In this document: in pieces, positions 1 to 7,811 of the stretch | How positions within the stretch are numbered: position 1 is the stretch's first letter | Layout of the letters: each line of letters opens with the position of its first letter | Origin: Allomuricauda sp. TY007 | GTDB lineage: Bacteria; Bacteroidota; Bacteroidia; Flavobacteriales; Flavobacteriaceae | Direction: 5' to 3' | NCBI RefSeq assembly: GCF_010468565.1 | Contig: NZ_WUEG01000004.1 | Span: 1-64,000, forward strand | DNA length: 64,000 nt | Position numbers and translations under genes: made by a program | The notes under the pieces: model-generated | Databases searched by the model: none | Told to the model about the DNA's origin: nothing | Seen by the model: only the letters and a program-made list of their open reading frames with translations

Positions 1-46
1 ACAACGTAGAAATTTCATTAAAATTGACCTATACCCCTTTTCATTT

Positions 47-78
47 GACCAATACTCAATTTGAATTGGTATTTGGTC
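47..78 (-). terminator. Imperfect hairpin just downstream of the UDG-like gene
   Basis: An inverted repeat directly follows the stop codon of the minus-strand gene. GACCAA (47-52) pairs with TTGGTC (73-78), TAC with GTA, and AATT with AATT, with one or two unpaired bases. No T-run follows on the minus strand, so a terminator role is only a guess. The first 46 bases hold nothing else I recognise. Confidence 0.3.
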
Positions 79-771
79 TCATTGGAAAAACTCCCGATAC
101 TGCATCACCCTGAAATCAAGGGTATTGAAATCAGGATTTTTGTTTTTTAATTCTTTGTAGGCTTGCAAACTCCCAACGGCTCGGTTGGCAGCTCCCGAAG
201 GGGCGGTCAATGAGACGGTCTTAACCATTCTAGACTCTGCTTGAACTGACATTGGACTTGAAAGTTTCAAATGATGGATTCGAGGCACCTCATTGGATAC
301 TACTTTCAGTTTAAGACCATGCGCTTTCAACTGTCTGCGAAAGAAATATTCCGGACCATTTTTGCTGTTGCCACCCATGAACAATACTGTTTGAATGTTG
401 GGGTACGCTTGCAAATACCCGACCAAATCCCGAAGAACCACATTTTGCATACCCAAATCGGAGGCATCAATTTTTTCGCGTTCGGCACTTTCCACAATAT
501 CGCAGACCCCAATTTTATTTTCAATCAGAAAACGCTTGCGTTGCTCAACGGCTTCATTTGAGGTTTCATATTTCAGCCCCAAATCGAAGATTTTATCCAA
601 AATGGGCCAAAGTTGTCCATTACAACTGCCATAACAGAAATCCACATCTTGTGGCTTTAACTCTCCTGTTGTAAAACGAGGTGGTGGTAAAGTACCCACA
701 ATCAATTTTGTGGCTTCGGACAACAAAAAGGGTTCGTAGGGGTGGGTGTGTTTAAAAAGTTGCGAACTCAA
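79..771 (-). CDS. Uracil-DNA glycosylase family protein (MUG/TDG-like)
   Basis: This 230-aa protein probably removes uracil or mismatched bases from DNA in the cytoplasm. The N-terminal part has GTLPPPRF (about 26-33), which fits the first glycosylase motif, followed by FCYGSCNGQLWPIL (45-58), where MUG-like enzymes have an N-x-FW-type segment. A late HHLKLSSPMS stretch (about 166-175) fits the second active-site loop, although it lacks the usual HPSP. It has no signal peptide. The start used is a TTG, and no in-frame ATG lies upstream or near the N-terminus. The gene stands alone, about 100 bp from ppc on the same strand. Family membership is fairly clear, but substrate specificity is not. 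Confidence 0.7.
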   Translation of the reverse strand: MSSQLFKHTHPYEPFLLSEATKLIVGTLPPPRFTTGELKPQDVDFCYGSCNGQLWPILDKIFDLGLKYETSNEAVEQRKRFLIENKIGVCDIVESAEREKIDASDLGMQNVVLRDLVGYLQAYPNIQTVLFMGGNSKNGPEYFFRRQLKAHGLKLKVVSNEVPRIHHLKLSSPMSVQAESRMVKTVSLTAPSGAANRAVGSLQAYKELKNKNPDFNTLDFRVMQYREFFQ

Positions 772-877
772 AATTGAAACTATTTCGTGTTTGGGTAAAA
801 ATAAACAATCAGTATGATGCTTTTAAATTTTTGCACCATACTGATTGCTACTATTAGATTTCAGAAGAAATCAGGAA

Positions 878-3424
878 CTAAGCCGAGTTTCTACTTGCAT
901 TAATGTTTCCGTAGAGGGAACGGGTCACGATTTTCTCATACAGTTCTTTGTATTCTGAATTTTGGGTGATGTGGTACAGTGCATTTTGCTGAATCACCAA
1001 CAATGGCAATACAATTTTTTCCCTGATTTTTACCGATTCCCTCGAAACGGCTTCATCCTCCATCAAAATCTTAAGTCCAGAAATCTGCAATAACATTTTT
1101 TTGGACAACTGGAATTCATCGTGCAAAATGTTCCAGAAATCACCAAACTCAGGGTCATCCTTCATATAACTGGTCAAATCAAAGTTGGATTTGGCCAAGG
1201 ACATCATACTGTTCAGCATTAATGCCTTAAAGAATGGAACTTCTTTGTAGAGTTTTTTCACCTCGTTCAATCGCCCCTCTTCCTTTAACTGCATAATGGC
1301 AGAACCCAAACCGAAGTAACCTGGAACATTCTGTTTTAACTGGCTCCAAGAACCTACAAAGGAAATGGCGCGCAGGTCGGAAAGCGTTAACTGTTTTTTG
1401 TTGCCACGTTTACCCGGTCTACTACCAATATTGGCCTTGGTGTAATATTTTAGGGTACTCCTGTTTTCCAAATAAGGAATGAATTTCTCGTGCTGCTTCA
1501 ACGCATCATACTTTTCAAAACTTAGTTCGGAAAGTTCTTCAATAAGTTTACGTTGCGCAGCAGAAATGGTATGCTCCTTGCCAAAAAGATTATTGCTCAA
1601 GCCAGCGGTGAGCATTTGTTCTGAATTGTGAATAAACTGCTCCTTGGTTCCGTAGGTACTGGTAATGGTCTGCCCTTGAATGGTAAGCTGAATCTCGTGA
1701 TTGGCCACATCCTTGGTCTGGGCCGCGTAGAACCTATGGGTCTTACCTCCACCCCTTGCCGGTGGACCTCCCCTACCATCAAAGAAAATGGCACTGATCC
1801 CATTTTTCTTGCAGACCTTGCTCAGGGTTTCTTTGGTCTTCAAAATAGACCAGTTGGCTTTTAAATACCCTCCATCTTTGGTACCGTCGGAAAAGCCGAG
1901 CATTATGGTATGAATGTCTCTTCTTCGCTCCAAGTGCTGTCTGTATTGTGGTATATCGAACAGGGTTTGCATCACTTCTTCGGAAGCATCCATACCGTTC
2001 ATGGTCTCGAACAATGGAACAATATCAAAAGTGATTTCCTTCTCGTCCCAACCGCACCATCTGAACAATCCAAATACGAACAACACGGAAAAAATATCTT
2101 CCGAATTACTGATGATGTAGCGGTTACATCCGTCTTCACCATTTTTGTCCTGAATTGCTTTCAAATTTTGAATGTTGACGATGGTATCTTTTACAATGTC
2201 ATCATCAAAATCCTTCGGATCAAGTTTGTAATCGCCTTGGAGCAATAAATCCACCAACTCCTTTTCCTTGAGTTCTTCCAAACTTTCCTTGATGGCTCCT
2301 TGCTTTTTAAGCACGGTTTCCACCACCAATTTATGTTTGCTGTGATCTTGACGGATATCCAAGGTTGCAAAATGTGTTTTAAAGATGTGGACCTTATCTA
2401 TAAACTGATCCAACTCATTCAAATATAAGCCGTGATAATGTTCGATTAGCTCTTCTCTCACTGCACTTAAATGTTCAATAATGCCTTCGTAGGAAATTGC
2501 CGCATTGGGATCGAACATGGCCTGGTACATTTTACCGCTCAACTCATTAAGATGCCCTTGCATTCCTTTAAAGGTCAATTTTTTACGGAGGTCCTTCAAT
2601 TCGTTGTAATAGCACTTCATTAAGGTGAGTCTGAGCTCGTCGGCCACTTGTTTGGTAATATCGGCCGTTACAAATGGGTTTCCATCTCGGTCACCCCCTG
2701 GCCAAAATCCAAGCTTCATAAGGTTGTAGTTCTCAAACTTCTCATCCTTAATGTTGCTTTTTACATATTGGTAGAGTTCTCCAACGGCATCATAATAGGT
2801 GTTACGAAGAATATAAATGATATTTTTCGCCTCATCCAAGGGCGTAGGTTTTTTTGCATTGATCAAAGAGGTCAAACCCAATTGTTGTAGGGTTACATCA
2901 ATATCATGGATCCTATCTTCATCAATCAACGAACGAAGCTCTGCAATGATATCCAAAACGGCCGGGGTGTAAAACTGCGTGGGATGCGCCGTTAAAACAA
3001 TACGCGCACTAAAGGTTGATAATTTTTTGGAGACCTTGTCCCAGTTTTTGGTACGGTTTACCAACTCAAAATAATCCTTAATGGTCAACGAACTACTGTA
3101 CTCCTGAAGTTTGGGAAATGCGGAATCCTCAACACTATCGTACAGCACCACTTGGCGCTCTACGTATTGAATGATACGGAACATAAAATCCAATCGTTCC
3201 CGTTCGTCCTGAATATCCACAAAGTTGGAAAAGAATACCTCCAGAATCTCCTGGGGTTCTTTTCCTGCCTTTAGCCCTTTCTCGCACTGATCGAGCAAAA
3301 GAGGGATAAGAATTCCCACATTTTCCACATTCTTATAGGGTAAGCTTAGGAAAAGGCTGTTATAAATATTGAACTTATTGGTTACCGACTTTTTAAATTC
3401 TTCTAACCGTTTAGTCTGCTGCAT
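878..3424 (-). CDS. ppc: Phosphoenolpyruvate carboxylase
   Basis: This cytoplasmic enzyme carboxylates PEP with bicarbonate to oxaloacetate, replenishing the TCA cycle. The 848-aa product carries the diagnostic PEPC motifs: TAHPTQ (145-150, catalytic His), GGDRDGNP (243-250), FFDGRGGPPARGGG in the middle, and a GSRPGKR loop before the C-terminal domain. It is slightly shorter than the roughly 880-920 residues common in proteobacteria. The C-terminus reads RNSA, whereas most PEPCs end in a conserved NTG that packs into the active site. The ATG is clear. The gene is monocistronic, 175 bp downstream of yaaA on the same strand, and that gap contains two palindromes that may be regulatory. Confidence 0.97.
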   Translation of the reverse strand: MQQTKRLEEFKKSVTNKFNIYNSLFLSLPYKNVENVGILIPLLLDQCEKGLKAGKEPQEILEVFFSNFVDIQDERERLDFMFRIIQYVERQVVLYDSVEDSAFPKLQEYSSSLTIKDYFELVNRTKNWDKVSKKLSTFSARIVLTAHPTQFYTPAVLDIIAELRSLIDEDRIHDIDVTLQQLGLTSLINAKKPTPLDEAKNIIYILRNTYYDAVGELYQYVKSNIKDEKFENYNLMKLGFWPGGDRDGNPFVTADITKQVADELRLTLMKCYYNELKDLRKKLTFKGMQGHLNELSGKMYQAMFDPNAAISYEGIIEHLSAVREELIEHYHGLYLNELDQFIDKVHIFKTHFATLDIRQDHSKHKLVVETVLKKQGAIKESLEELKEKELVDLLLQGDYKLDPKDFDDDIVKDTIVNIQNLKAIQDKNGEDGCNRYIISNSEDIFSVLFVFGLFRWCGWDEKEITFDIVPLFETMNGMDASEEVMQTLFDIPQYRQHLERRRDIHTIMLGFSDGTKDGGYLKANWSILKTKETLSKVCKKNGISAIFFDGRGGPPARGGGKTHRFYAAQTKDVANHEIQLTIQGQTITSTYGTKEQFIHNSEQMLTAGLSNNLFGKEHTISAAQRKLIEELSELSFEKYDALKQHEKFIPYLENRSTLKYYTKANIGSRPGKRGNKKQLTLSDLRAISFVGSWSQLKQNVPGYFGLGSAIMQLKEEGRLNEVKKLYKEVPFFKALMLNSMMSLAKSNFDLTSYMKDDPEFGDFWNILHDEFQLSKKMLLQISGLKILMEDEAVSRESVKIREKIVLPLLVIQQNALYHITQNSEYKELYEKIVTRSLYGNINASRNSA

Positions 3425-3502
3425 GAATTTGGTTTATGTTATTGTTAAAAATAGACAAACACCCAAAGGTCGTGAATAATGTGTAACCTCTGGGTTAAAT
3501 TT

Positions 3503-3517
3503 AATTGTATCACAATT
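3503..3517. promoter_or_regulatory. Perfect AATTGT-3-ACAATT palindrome upstream of ppc
   Basis: AATTGT and ACAATT are separated by ATC, forming a 15-bp perfect inverted repeat about 80 bp ahead of the ppc start. It looks like a dimeric-regulator operator, but I recognise no specific regulator. The basis is sequence symmetry only. Confidence 0.35.
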
Positions 3518-3518
3518 T

Positions 3519-3553
3519 AAGGCATGTGCACTTCAATCGTAACAACATGCCTT
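3519..3553. repeat. 9-bp inverted repeat with 17-nt loop between yaaA and ppc
   Basis: AAGGCATGT (3519-3527) and ACATGCCTT (3545-3553) are perfectly complementary and lie right beside the AATTGT palindrome. The repeat sits 47 bp after the yaaA stop. No T-run follows on the minus strand, so it is at best a weak terminator and could equally be a leader structure of ppc mRNA. Confidence 0.35.
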
Positions 3554-3599
3554 GAATCGACTATAACTTAAAGATAACTTCGGATTTTACCAAAGTTTT

Positions 3600-4361
3600 T
3601 TATCGGATGAAAACTGGTTCGTTTTTCTTTACCGTATGTTCCTCGCTGTAAAGATAACCGTCGTAGTCAAAATTCTTGATATCGTCCAGCGATTCGGCCC
3701 CTGTATCCAAGATGTAACGGACCATGGAACCACGTGCTTTTTTTGCAAAAAAACTAATAACTTTCAATTTATCGTTTTTCCAATCTTTAAAGACCGGTGC
3801 AATCACGGGAACCTTAAGGTTCTTATCGTCCACAGCACTGAAGTATTCGTTGCTGGCGAGATTCACGAACAATTCGTCCTCTTTTAGTTCGTTGTTCAAA
3901 GATTCCGTAATCTGTTTTTTCCAAAACTCATACAGGTTTTTTTTGCGGCCCACTTTTAGTTGTGTTCCCATTTCCAATCGGTAGGGCTGAATCAAATCCA
4001 AAGGTTTAAGCAGGCCGTAGAGCCCGGACAAAATACGTAGGGTATCCTGCAAGCGGTCCAGTTTGTCTTCTGGGATAGTATAAGCATCCAAGCCTTGATA
4101 CACATCGCCATTGAATGCGTACACGGCAGGTCTCGCATTGTCAGCGGTAAAAGGAAGTTCAAATTTTTGGTTGCGCTCCCAGTTCAAGTCCGCCAGCTTA
4201 TCGGAAATGGACATCAGTTCCGACAAAGCCTTTGGTTTTTTCTTTTTAAGTACGGAATTCAGCTTTTCCGCTTGCTCCAAAAATTGGGGTTGACTATATT
4301 TTGATGTGGGCAAAGCCGTATCGTAATCGAGCGACTTGGCCGGGGATATCACAATCTTCAT
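3600..4361 (-). CDS. yaaA: YaaA family peroxide stress protein (UPF0246/DUF328)
   Basis: This 253-aa cytoplasmic protein starts [13 protein letters not shown], the family hallmark, and contains the conserved [10 protein letters not shown] and [26 protein letters not shown] segments (the latter around 115-137). In E. coli, YaaA lowers intracellular free iron under peroxide stress and binds DNA. That role is known for the family and not shown here. The length matches the family norm of about 250-260 residues. The ATG is unambiguous. Upstream is an 88-bp gap to the pseudouridine synthase on the same strand, so it may have its own promoter, but I saw no clean TAnnTTTG. Confidence 0.93.
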   Translation of the reverse strand: MKIVISPAKSLDYDTALPTSKYSQPQFLEQAEKLNSVLKKKKPKALSELMSISDKLADLNWERNQKFELPFTADNARPAVYAFNGDVYQGLDAYTIPEDKLDRLQDTLRILSGLYGLLKPLDLIQPYRLEMGTQLKVGRKKNLYEFWKKQITESLNNELKEDELFVNLASNEYFSAVDDKNLKVPVIAPVFKDWKNDKLKVISFFAKKARGSMVRYILDTGAESLDDIKNFDYDGYLYSEEHTVKKNEPVFIR

Positions 4362-4449
4362 CTTGTTCTAATTTTTGTAAAAATAACGAGGATTTTACTT
4401 ATTTGGAAGGGGATTCCAATGGTGTTTTCAATCTTAAGATTGAAGAAAA

Positions 4450-5481
4450 CTATGATTCGTGGTGCTTGGCATAGCTACGCCACTTTTCAATACCATTCAC
4501 CATGTCCTCGGGCAGTTCGGAATCAAAGCGCATAAACTCGCCCGTTACAGGATGTTCAAAACCAAGGGTTTTGGCATGCAAGGCTTGTCGAGGCAATACT
4601 TTGAATGCATTTTCCACAAATTGCTTGTACTTGGTAAAGGTAGTTCCCTTTAAAATTTTGTCGCCCCCGTAGCGTTCGTCGTTGAACAGGGTATGCCCAA
4701 TATATTTCATGTGCACCCGTATTTGATGCGTTCTACCCGTCTCCAACTTGCAGGAAATCAGAGTAACGTAGCCAAAACGTTCCAATACCTTGTAATGGGT
4801 TACGGCTTCTTTGCCCTCGTCACCTTCTGGAAAAACCATCATTTGCAGGCGGTTTTTAGGGTTTCGAGCAATGTGCCCTTCCACAGTACCCTCGTCTTCT
4901 TCCACATTGCCCCAAACCAAGGCTACATACTCGCGCTCACTGGTCTTATCAAAAAACTGCTGTGCCAAATGGGTCATTGCAGATTCTGTTTTGGCAATAA
5001 CAAGTAATCCGGAAGTGTCTTTATCTATACGGTGGACCAATCCGGGCCTGTCCGAACTGTTATTCGGCAAGTTTTCAAAATGATAGACAAGTGCATTGAT
5101 CAAGGTGCCCGAGTAATTGCCATGACCTGGATGCACTACCATGCCTGCCGGTTTGTTCACCACCAAAAGCACATCATCCTCATAAACAATATCCAGGGGA
5201 ATGTCCTCGGGTGTCAGCAAAAATTCATAGGGTGGATGTTCGAACATCACTTTTACCTCATCCCCGGCCTTAACCTTATAATTTTGCTTTACAATGGAAC
5301 CATTCACCCAAATATGCCCTTTTTTGGCGGCCTGCTGAATCTTGTTCCGCGTAGCGTTCTCGATAAAGTTCATCAAGAATTTATCCACACGCAGAGGTTC
5401 CTGACCTTTGGAGGCCACAAAACCATGATGCTCGTAGAGCTCATCTTGAGATAGTTCATCTTGATTGTCCGGAGTGTTCAT
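4450..5481 (-). CDS. RluA-family (RluD-like) 23S rRNA pseudouridine synthase
   Basis: This enzyme converts uridines to pseudouridine, most likely in 23S rRNA. The 343-aa protein has an N-terminal S4-like RNA-binding domain (about 30-85) and the catalytic motif HRIDKDTSG (150-158) with the nucleophilic Asp at 153, followed by the TGRTHQIRVH motif in the C-terminal half. The S4 domain makes RluD, which targets helix 69, a more likely equivalent than RluA, but I do not assign the position. The gene begins 2 nt after the PASTA gene stop, so the two are surely cotranscribed. The PASTA/RluD pairing recurs in Flavobacteria as far as I recall. Confidence 0.9.
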   Translation of the reverse strand: MNTPDNQDELSQDELYEHHGFVASKGQEPLRVDKFLMNFIENATRNKIQQAAKKGHIWVNGSIVKQNYKVKAGDEVKVMFEHPPYEFLLTPEDIPLDIVYEDDVLLVVNKPAGMVVHPGHGNYSGTLINALVYHFENLPNNSSDRPGLVHRIDKDTSGLLVIAKTESAMTHLAQQFFDKTSEREYVALVWGNVEEDEGTVEGHIARNPKNRLQMMVFPEGDEGKEAVTHYKVLERFGYVTLISCKLETGRTHQIRVHMKYIGHTLFNDERYGGDKILKGTTFTKYKQFVENAFKVLPRQALHAKTLGFEHPVTGEFMRFDSELPEDMVNGIEKWRSYAKHHES

Positions 5482-5483
5482 GT

Positions 5484-6071
5484 TTATTGGGAATCTGCCT
5501 GTACCCTAGCACTACCGGGTATGGTGCCATTTCCGCAAATCAACTCCACTTTGGAGGTTTTGGGCAGTTTATCTCCCGGTTTTATGTATTTTCCTTTGTA
5601 TTTCATGTTGTACACCATATCCTTTCCCAACTCATCAATATAGGTAACGCGCTCCACATCCAAACCTACGGCTTTGAGCATGGAAGCAGCATTGCGTTGG
5701 GTAACTTGGATAATATCTGGTACGGTCACCTTTTTATATCCAGAAGGGTTTACCGTAAAGTATATTTTTCGGTTGGACTTTACCTTGTTGCCAGCAGGCG
5801 GATTTTGATCCAAAATGGAAAATCGCGGATAATCCGGGTTAAAGTTGGAAGAATCCAACACTTGATATCTGAGTCCCACTTCCTCGACCGCTTTTCGCAT
5901 CTCCATAACCGACATTTTGGAAAAATCGGGCACTTCTACAAATTCACCATGGTTAGTGGTACTTTTAAGCCATTGTAAAGTAAGAAACACCAAGATTACA
6001 ACGGCCAAGGCCGCCAATCCAAGTTGGATCAAAAAAGTCTTGCTTTTTAAAAAGTTGAAAAAATTCTTCAT
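5484..6071 (-). CDS. Membrane-anchored protein with two PASTA domains
   Basis: This 195-aa inner-membrane protein has a short cytoplasmic N-terminus, one transmembrane helix (about 12-34), and two periplasmic PASTA domains (about 42-109 and 112-182, each with a VPD/VPDI start and an NPPAG- or KPGD-type turn). PASTA domains bind peptidoglycan fragments or beta-lactams in Firmicutes kinases and PBPs. Here there is no kinase or transpeptidase domain. I used the ATG at 6071 instead of an in-frame GTG 9 bp upstream, because it gives a compact MKNFF start. It is divergent from ddl, a peptidoglycan precursor enzyme, across 79 bp, which fits a cell-wall role. Confidence 0.85.
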   Translation of the reverse strand: MKNFFNFLKSKTFLIQLGLAALAVVILVFLTLQWLKSTTNHGEFVEVPDFSKMSVMEMRKAVEEVGLRYQVLDSSNFNPDYPRFSILDQNPPAGNKVKSNRKIYFTVNPSGYKKVTVPDIIQVTQRNAASMLKAVGLDVERVTYIDELGKDMVYNMKYKGKYIKPGDKLPKTSKVELICGNGTIPGSARVQADSQ

Positions 6072-6150
6072 GTAGTTCACCTTAACGGAACAAATATAGG
6101 AAAGCCAACCGTTTTTTCTTTATTTTGGCTTTTCGATATTTTACAAGTCA

Positions 6151-7125
6151 ATGAAAAAGAACATTGCCATAATTATGGGCGGCTATTCCAGTGAGTACCA
6201 TATTTCCATTAAAAGTGGAAATGTGGTGCACAAATATCTGAATAAAGAAACGTACAATGCGTACCGAATCGTGATCACCAAAGAGAAATGGTTTTATTTG
6301 GATGAGGACGATCAGGAACATTCTGTGGACAAATCCGATTTCAGCATAACCATCGATACTGAAAAAATTCATTTTGATTGTGTTTTCAACGCCATCCACG
6401 GAACCCCTGGTGAAGATGGCCTAATGCAGGCTTACTTTGAACTTTTGGGCATTCCACAAACCTCTTGTAACCATTACGAAGCCGCGCTGACTTTTAACAA
6501 ACGGGATTTGTTGAGCACCCTTAAACCTTATGGCGTGCCTTGTGCCACTTCTTATTATTTGAACAAAGGGCAATCGGTGGACGAGGATGCCATTGTAAAA
6601 CAGGTAGGGCTTCCGTGTTTTGTAAAGGCCAACAGGGCGGGCAGCAGCTACGGTGTATCCAAAGTGCACAAAAAAGAGGATTTGGCAAATGCCATTGATG
6701 ATGCTTTTAAGGAAGATACCCAAATCATTATCGAATCTTTTTTGGACGGCACCGAAGTATCGGTTGGTGTGATTACCTATCAGAATAAAGTAACTGTACT
6801 CCCTGCGACCGAAATCATCTCGGAGAACGATTTTTTTGATTTTGAGGCCAAATACATGGGCAAATCGCAAGAGATTACACCAGCAAGAATATCCGAAAAG
6901 CAAAAATCCAAGGTAAGGCATTTGGCCGAATTTATATACAAAACTTTAGGATTGAAAGGCTACACCCGCAGTGAATTTATCTTTATTGGTGATGTACCAC
7001 ATCTGTTGGAAGTAAACACCACCCCGGGACTTACGGAAGAGAGCCTTTTGCCGCAACAGGCCAAAATCGCAGGAATTTCCCTCGAAGCACTTTTTGATAG
7101 TGCCATTGTTGAAGCTTTGCGATAG
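6151..7125 (+). CDS. ddl: D-alanine--D-alanine ligase
   Basis: This ATP-grasp ligase makes the D-Ala-D-Ala dipeptide for peptidoglycan. The 324-aa protein starts with the Ddl N-terminal motif IIMGGYSSEYHISIKSG (about 6-22), and has FNAIHGTPGEDGLMQA (about 78-93), the ATP-grasp lysine region FVKANRAGSSYGVSK, and the C-terminal LEVNTTPGLTEESL metal-binding loop. The length is slightly above the E. coli DdlB norm (306 residues). The ATG is clear and 33 bp separate it from coaD downstream, so the two probably form one transcript. Confidence 0.96.
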   Translation: MKKNIAIIMGGYSSEYHISIKSGNVVHKYLNKETYNAYRIVITKEKWFYLDEDDQEHSVDKSDFSITIDTEKIHFDCVFNAIHGTPGEDGLMQAYFELLGIPQTSCNHYEAALTFNKRDLLSTLKPYGVPCATSYYLNKGQSVDEDAIVKQVGLPCFVKANRAGSSYGVSKVHKKEDLANAIDDAFKEDTQIIIESFLDGTEVSVGVITYQNKVTVLPATEIISENDFFDFEAKYMGKSQEITPARISEKQKSKVRHLAEFIYKTLGLKGYTRSEFIFIGDVPHLLEVNTTPGLTEESLLPQQAKIAGISLEALFDSAIVEALR

Positions 7126-7158
7126 AAACCGTATTTTTAAAAAACTTTATTCCACAAC

Positions 7159-7614
7159 ATGAGACGCGCATTGTTTCCCGGTTCCTTTGATCCACTTACT
7201 TTAGGACACTACGACATTATAAAAAGAGGGGTCACCCTGTTCGATGAATTGGTGATTGCCATCGGGATCAACGCGGATAAAACATATATGTTTTCGTTGG
7301 AAGAACGTGTTAAATTTATAGAAGAAGCATTTAAAGACGAACCAAAAATCAAAGTGACCACCTACCAGGGAATGACCGTAGATTTTTGCAAAAAAATAGA
7401 TGCCAATTTTATATTAAGAGGATTACGCAATCCAGCAGATTTTGAGTTTGAAAAAGCCATTGCCCACACCAACCGTAAACTATCGGAAATCGAAACAGTT
7501 TTTTTATTGACATCTTCCGGCAAATCCTATATCAGTTCTTCCATAGTTCGCGATGTTATTAGGAATGGTGGTGACTACACTGGCTTAGTACCTGATACTG
7601 TTGTAGTAAAATAA
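7159..7614 (+). CDS. coaD: Phosphopantetheine adenylyltransferase
   Basis: This cytoplasmic enzyme transfers AMP from ATP to 4'-phosphopantetheine, the penultimate step of coenzyme A synthesis. The 151-aa protein has the nucleotidyltransferase motif GSFDPLTLGH (8-17), the RGLRNPADFEFE segment in the middle, and the ISSSIVR motif near the C-terminus. Length is typical (155-165 residues). It follows ddl at 33 bp. Downstream lies a 197-bp gap before the histidine kinase. Confidence 0.96.
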   Translation: MRRALFPGSFDPLTLGHYDIIKRGVTLFDELVIAIGINADKTYMFSLEERVKFIEEAFKDEPKIKVTTYQGMTVDFCKKIDANFILRGLRNPADFEFEKAIAHTNRKLSEIETVFLLTSSGKSYISSSIVRDVIRNGGDYTGLVPDTVVVK

Positions 7615-7696
7615 CCGTCTCCTTTCCGTTCATCGAATATAATTTGTAGGTAAATTCTTTCTTTATATTTTTATAAAAACCATGGCCAACCCCTTG

Positions 7697-7742
7697 GATA
7701 CAACATTAATGATTGCTTTCGCAACATAATATGCGTTGTATC
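7697..7742. repeat. 8-bp inverted repeat in the gap between coaD and the PAS kinase
   Basis: GATACAAC (7697-7704) and GTTGTATC (7735-7742) are perfect complements, with a smaller CGCA/TGCG pair nested inside. No T-run follows, so a terminator is unlikely. It may be an operator or mRNA leader structure for the kinase gene 70 bp downstream. The basis is symmetry only. Confidence 0.3.
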
Positions 7743-7811
7743 GACCAAATAATTATAGCTTAGTCGGAAATTTCTGAGCAAGCAGTAACGTTTTTTAAAC
7801 AACCCCGAGTT

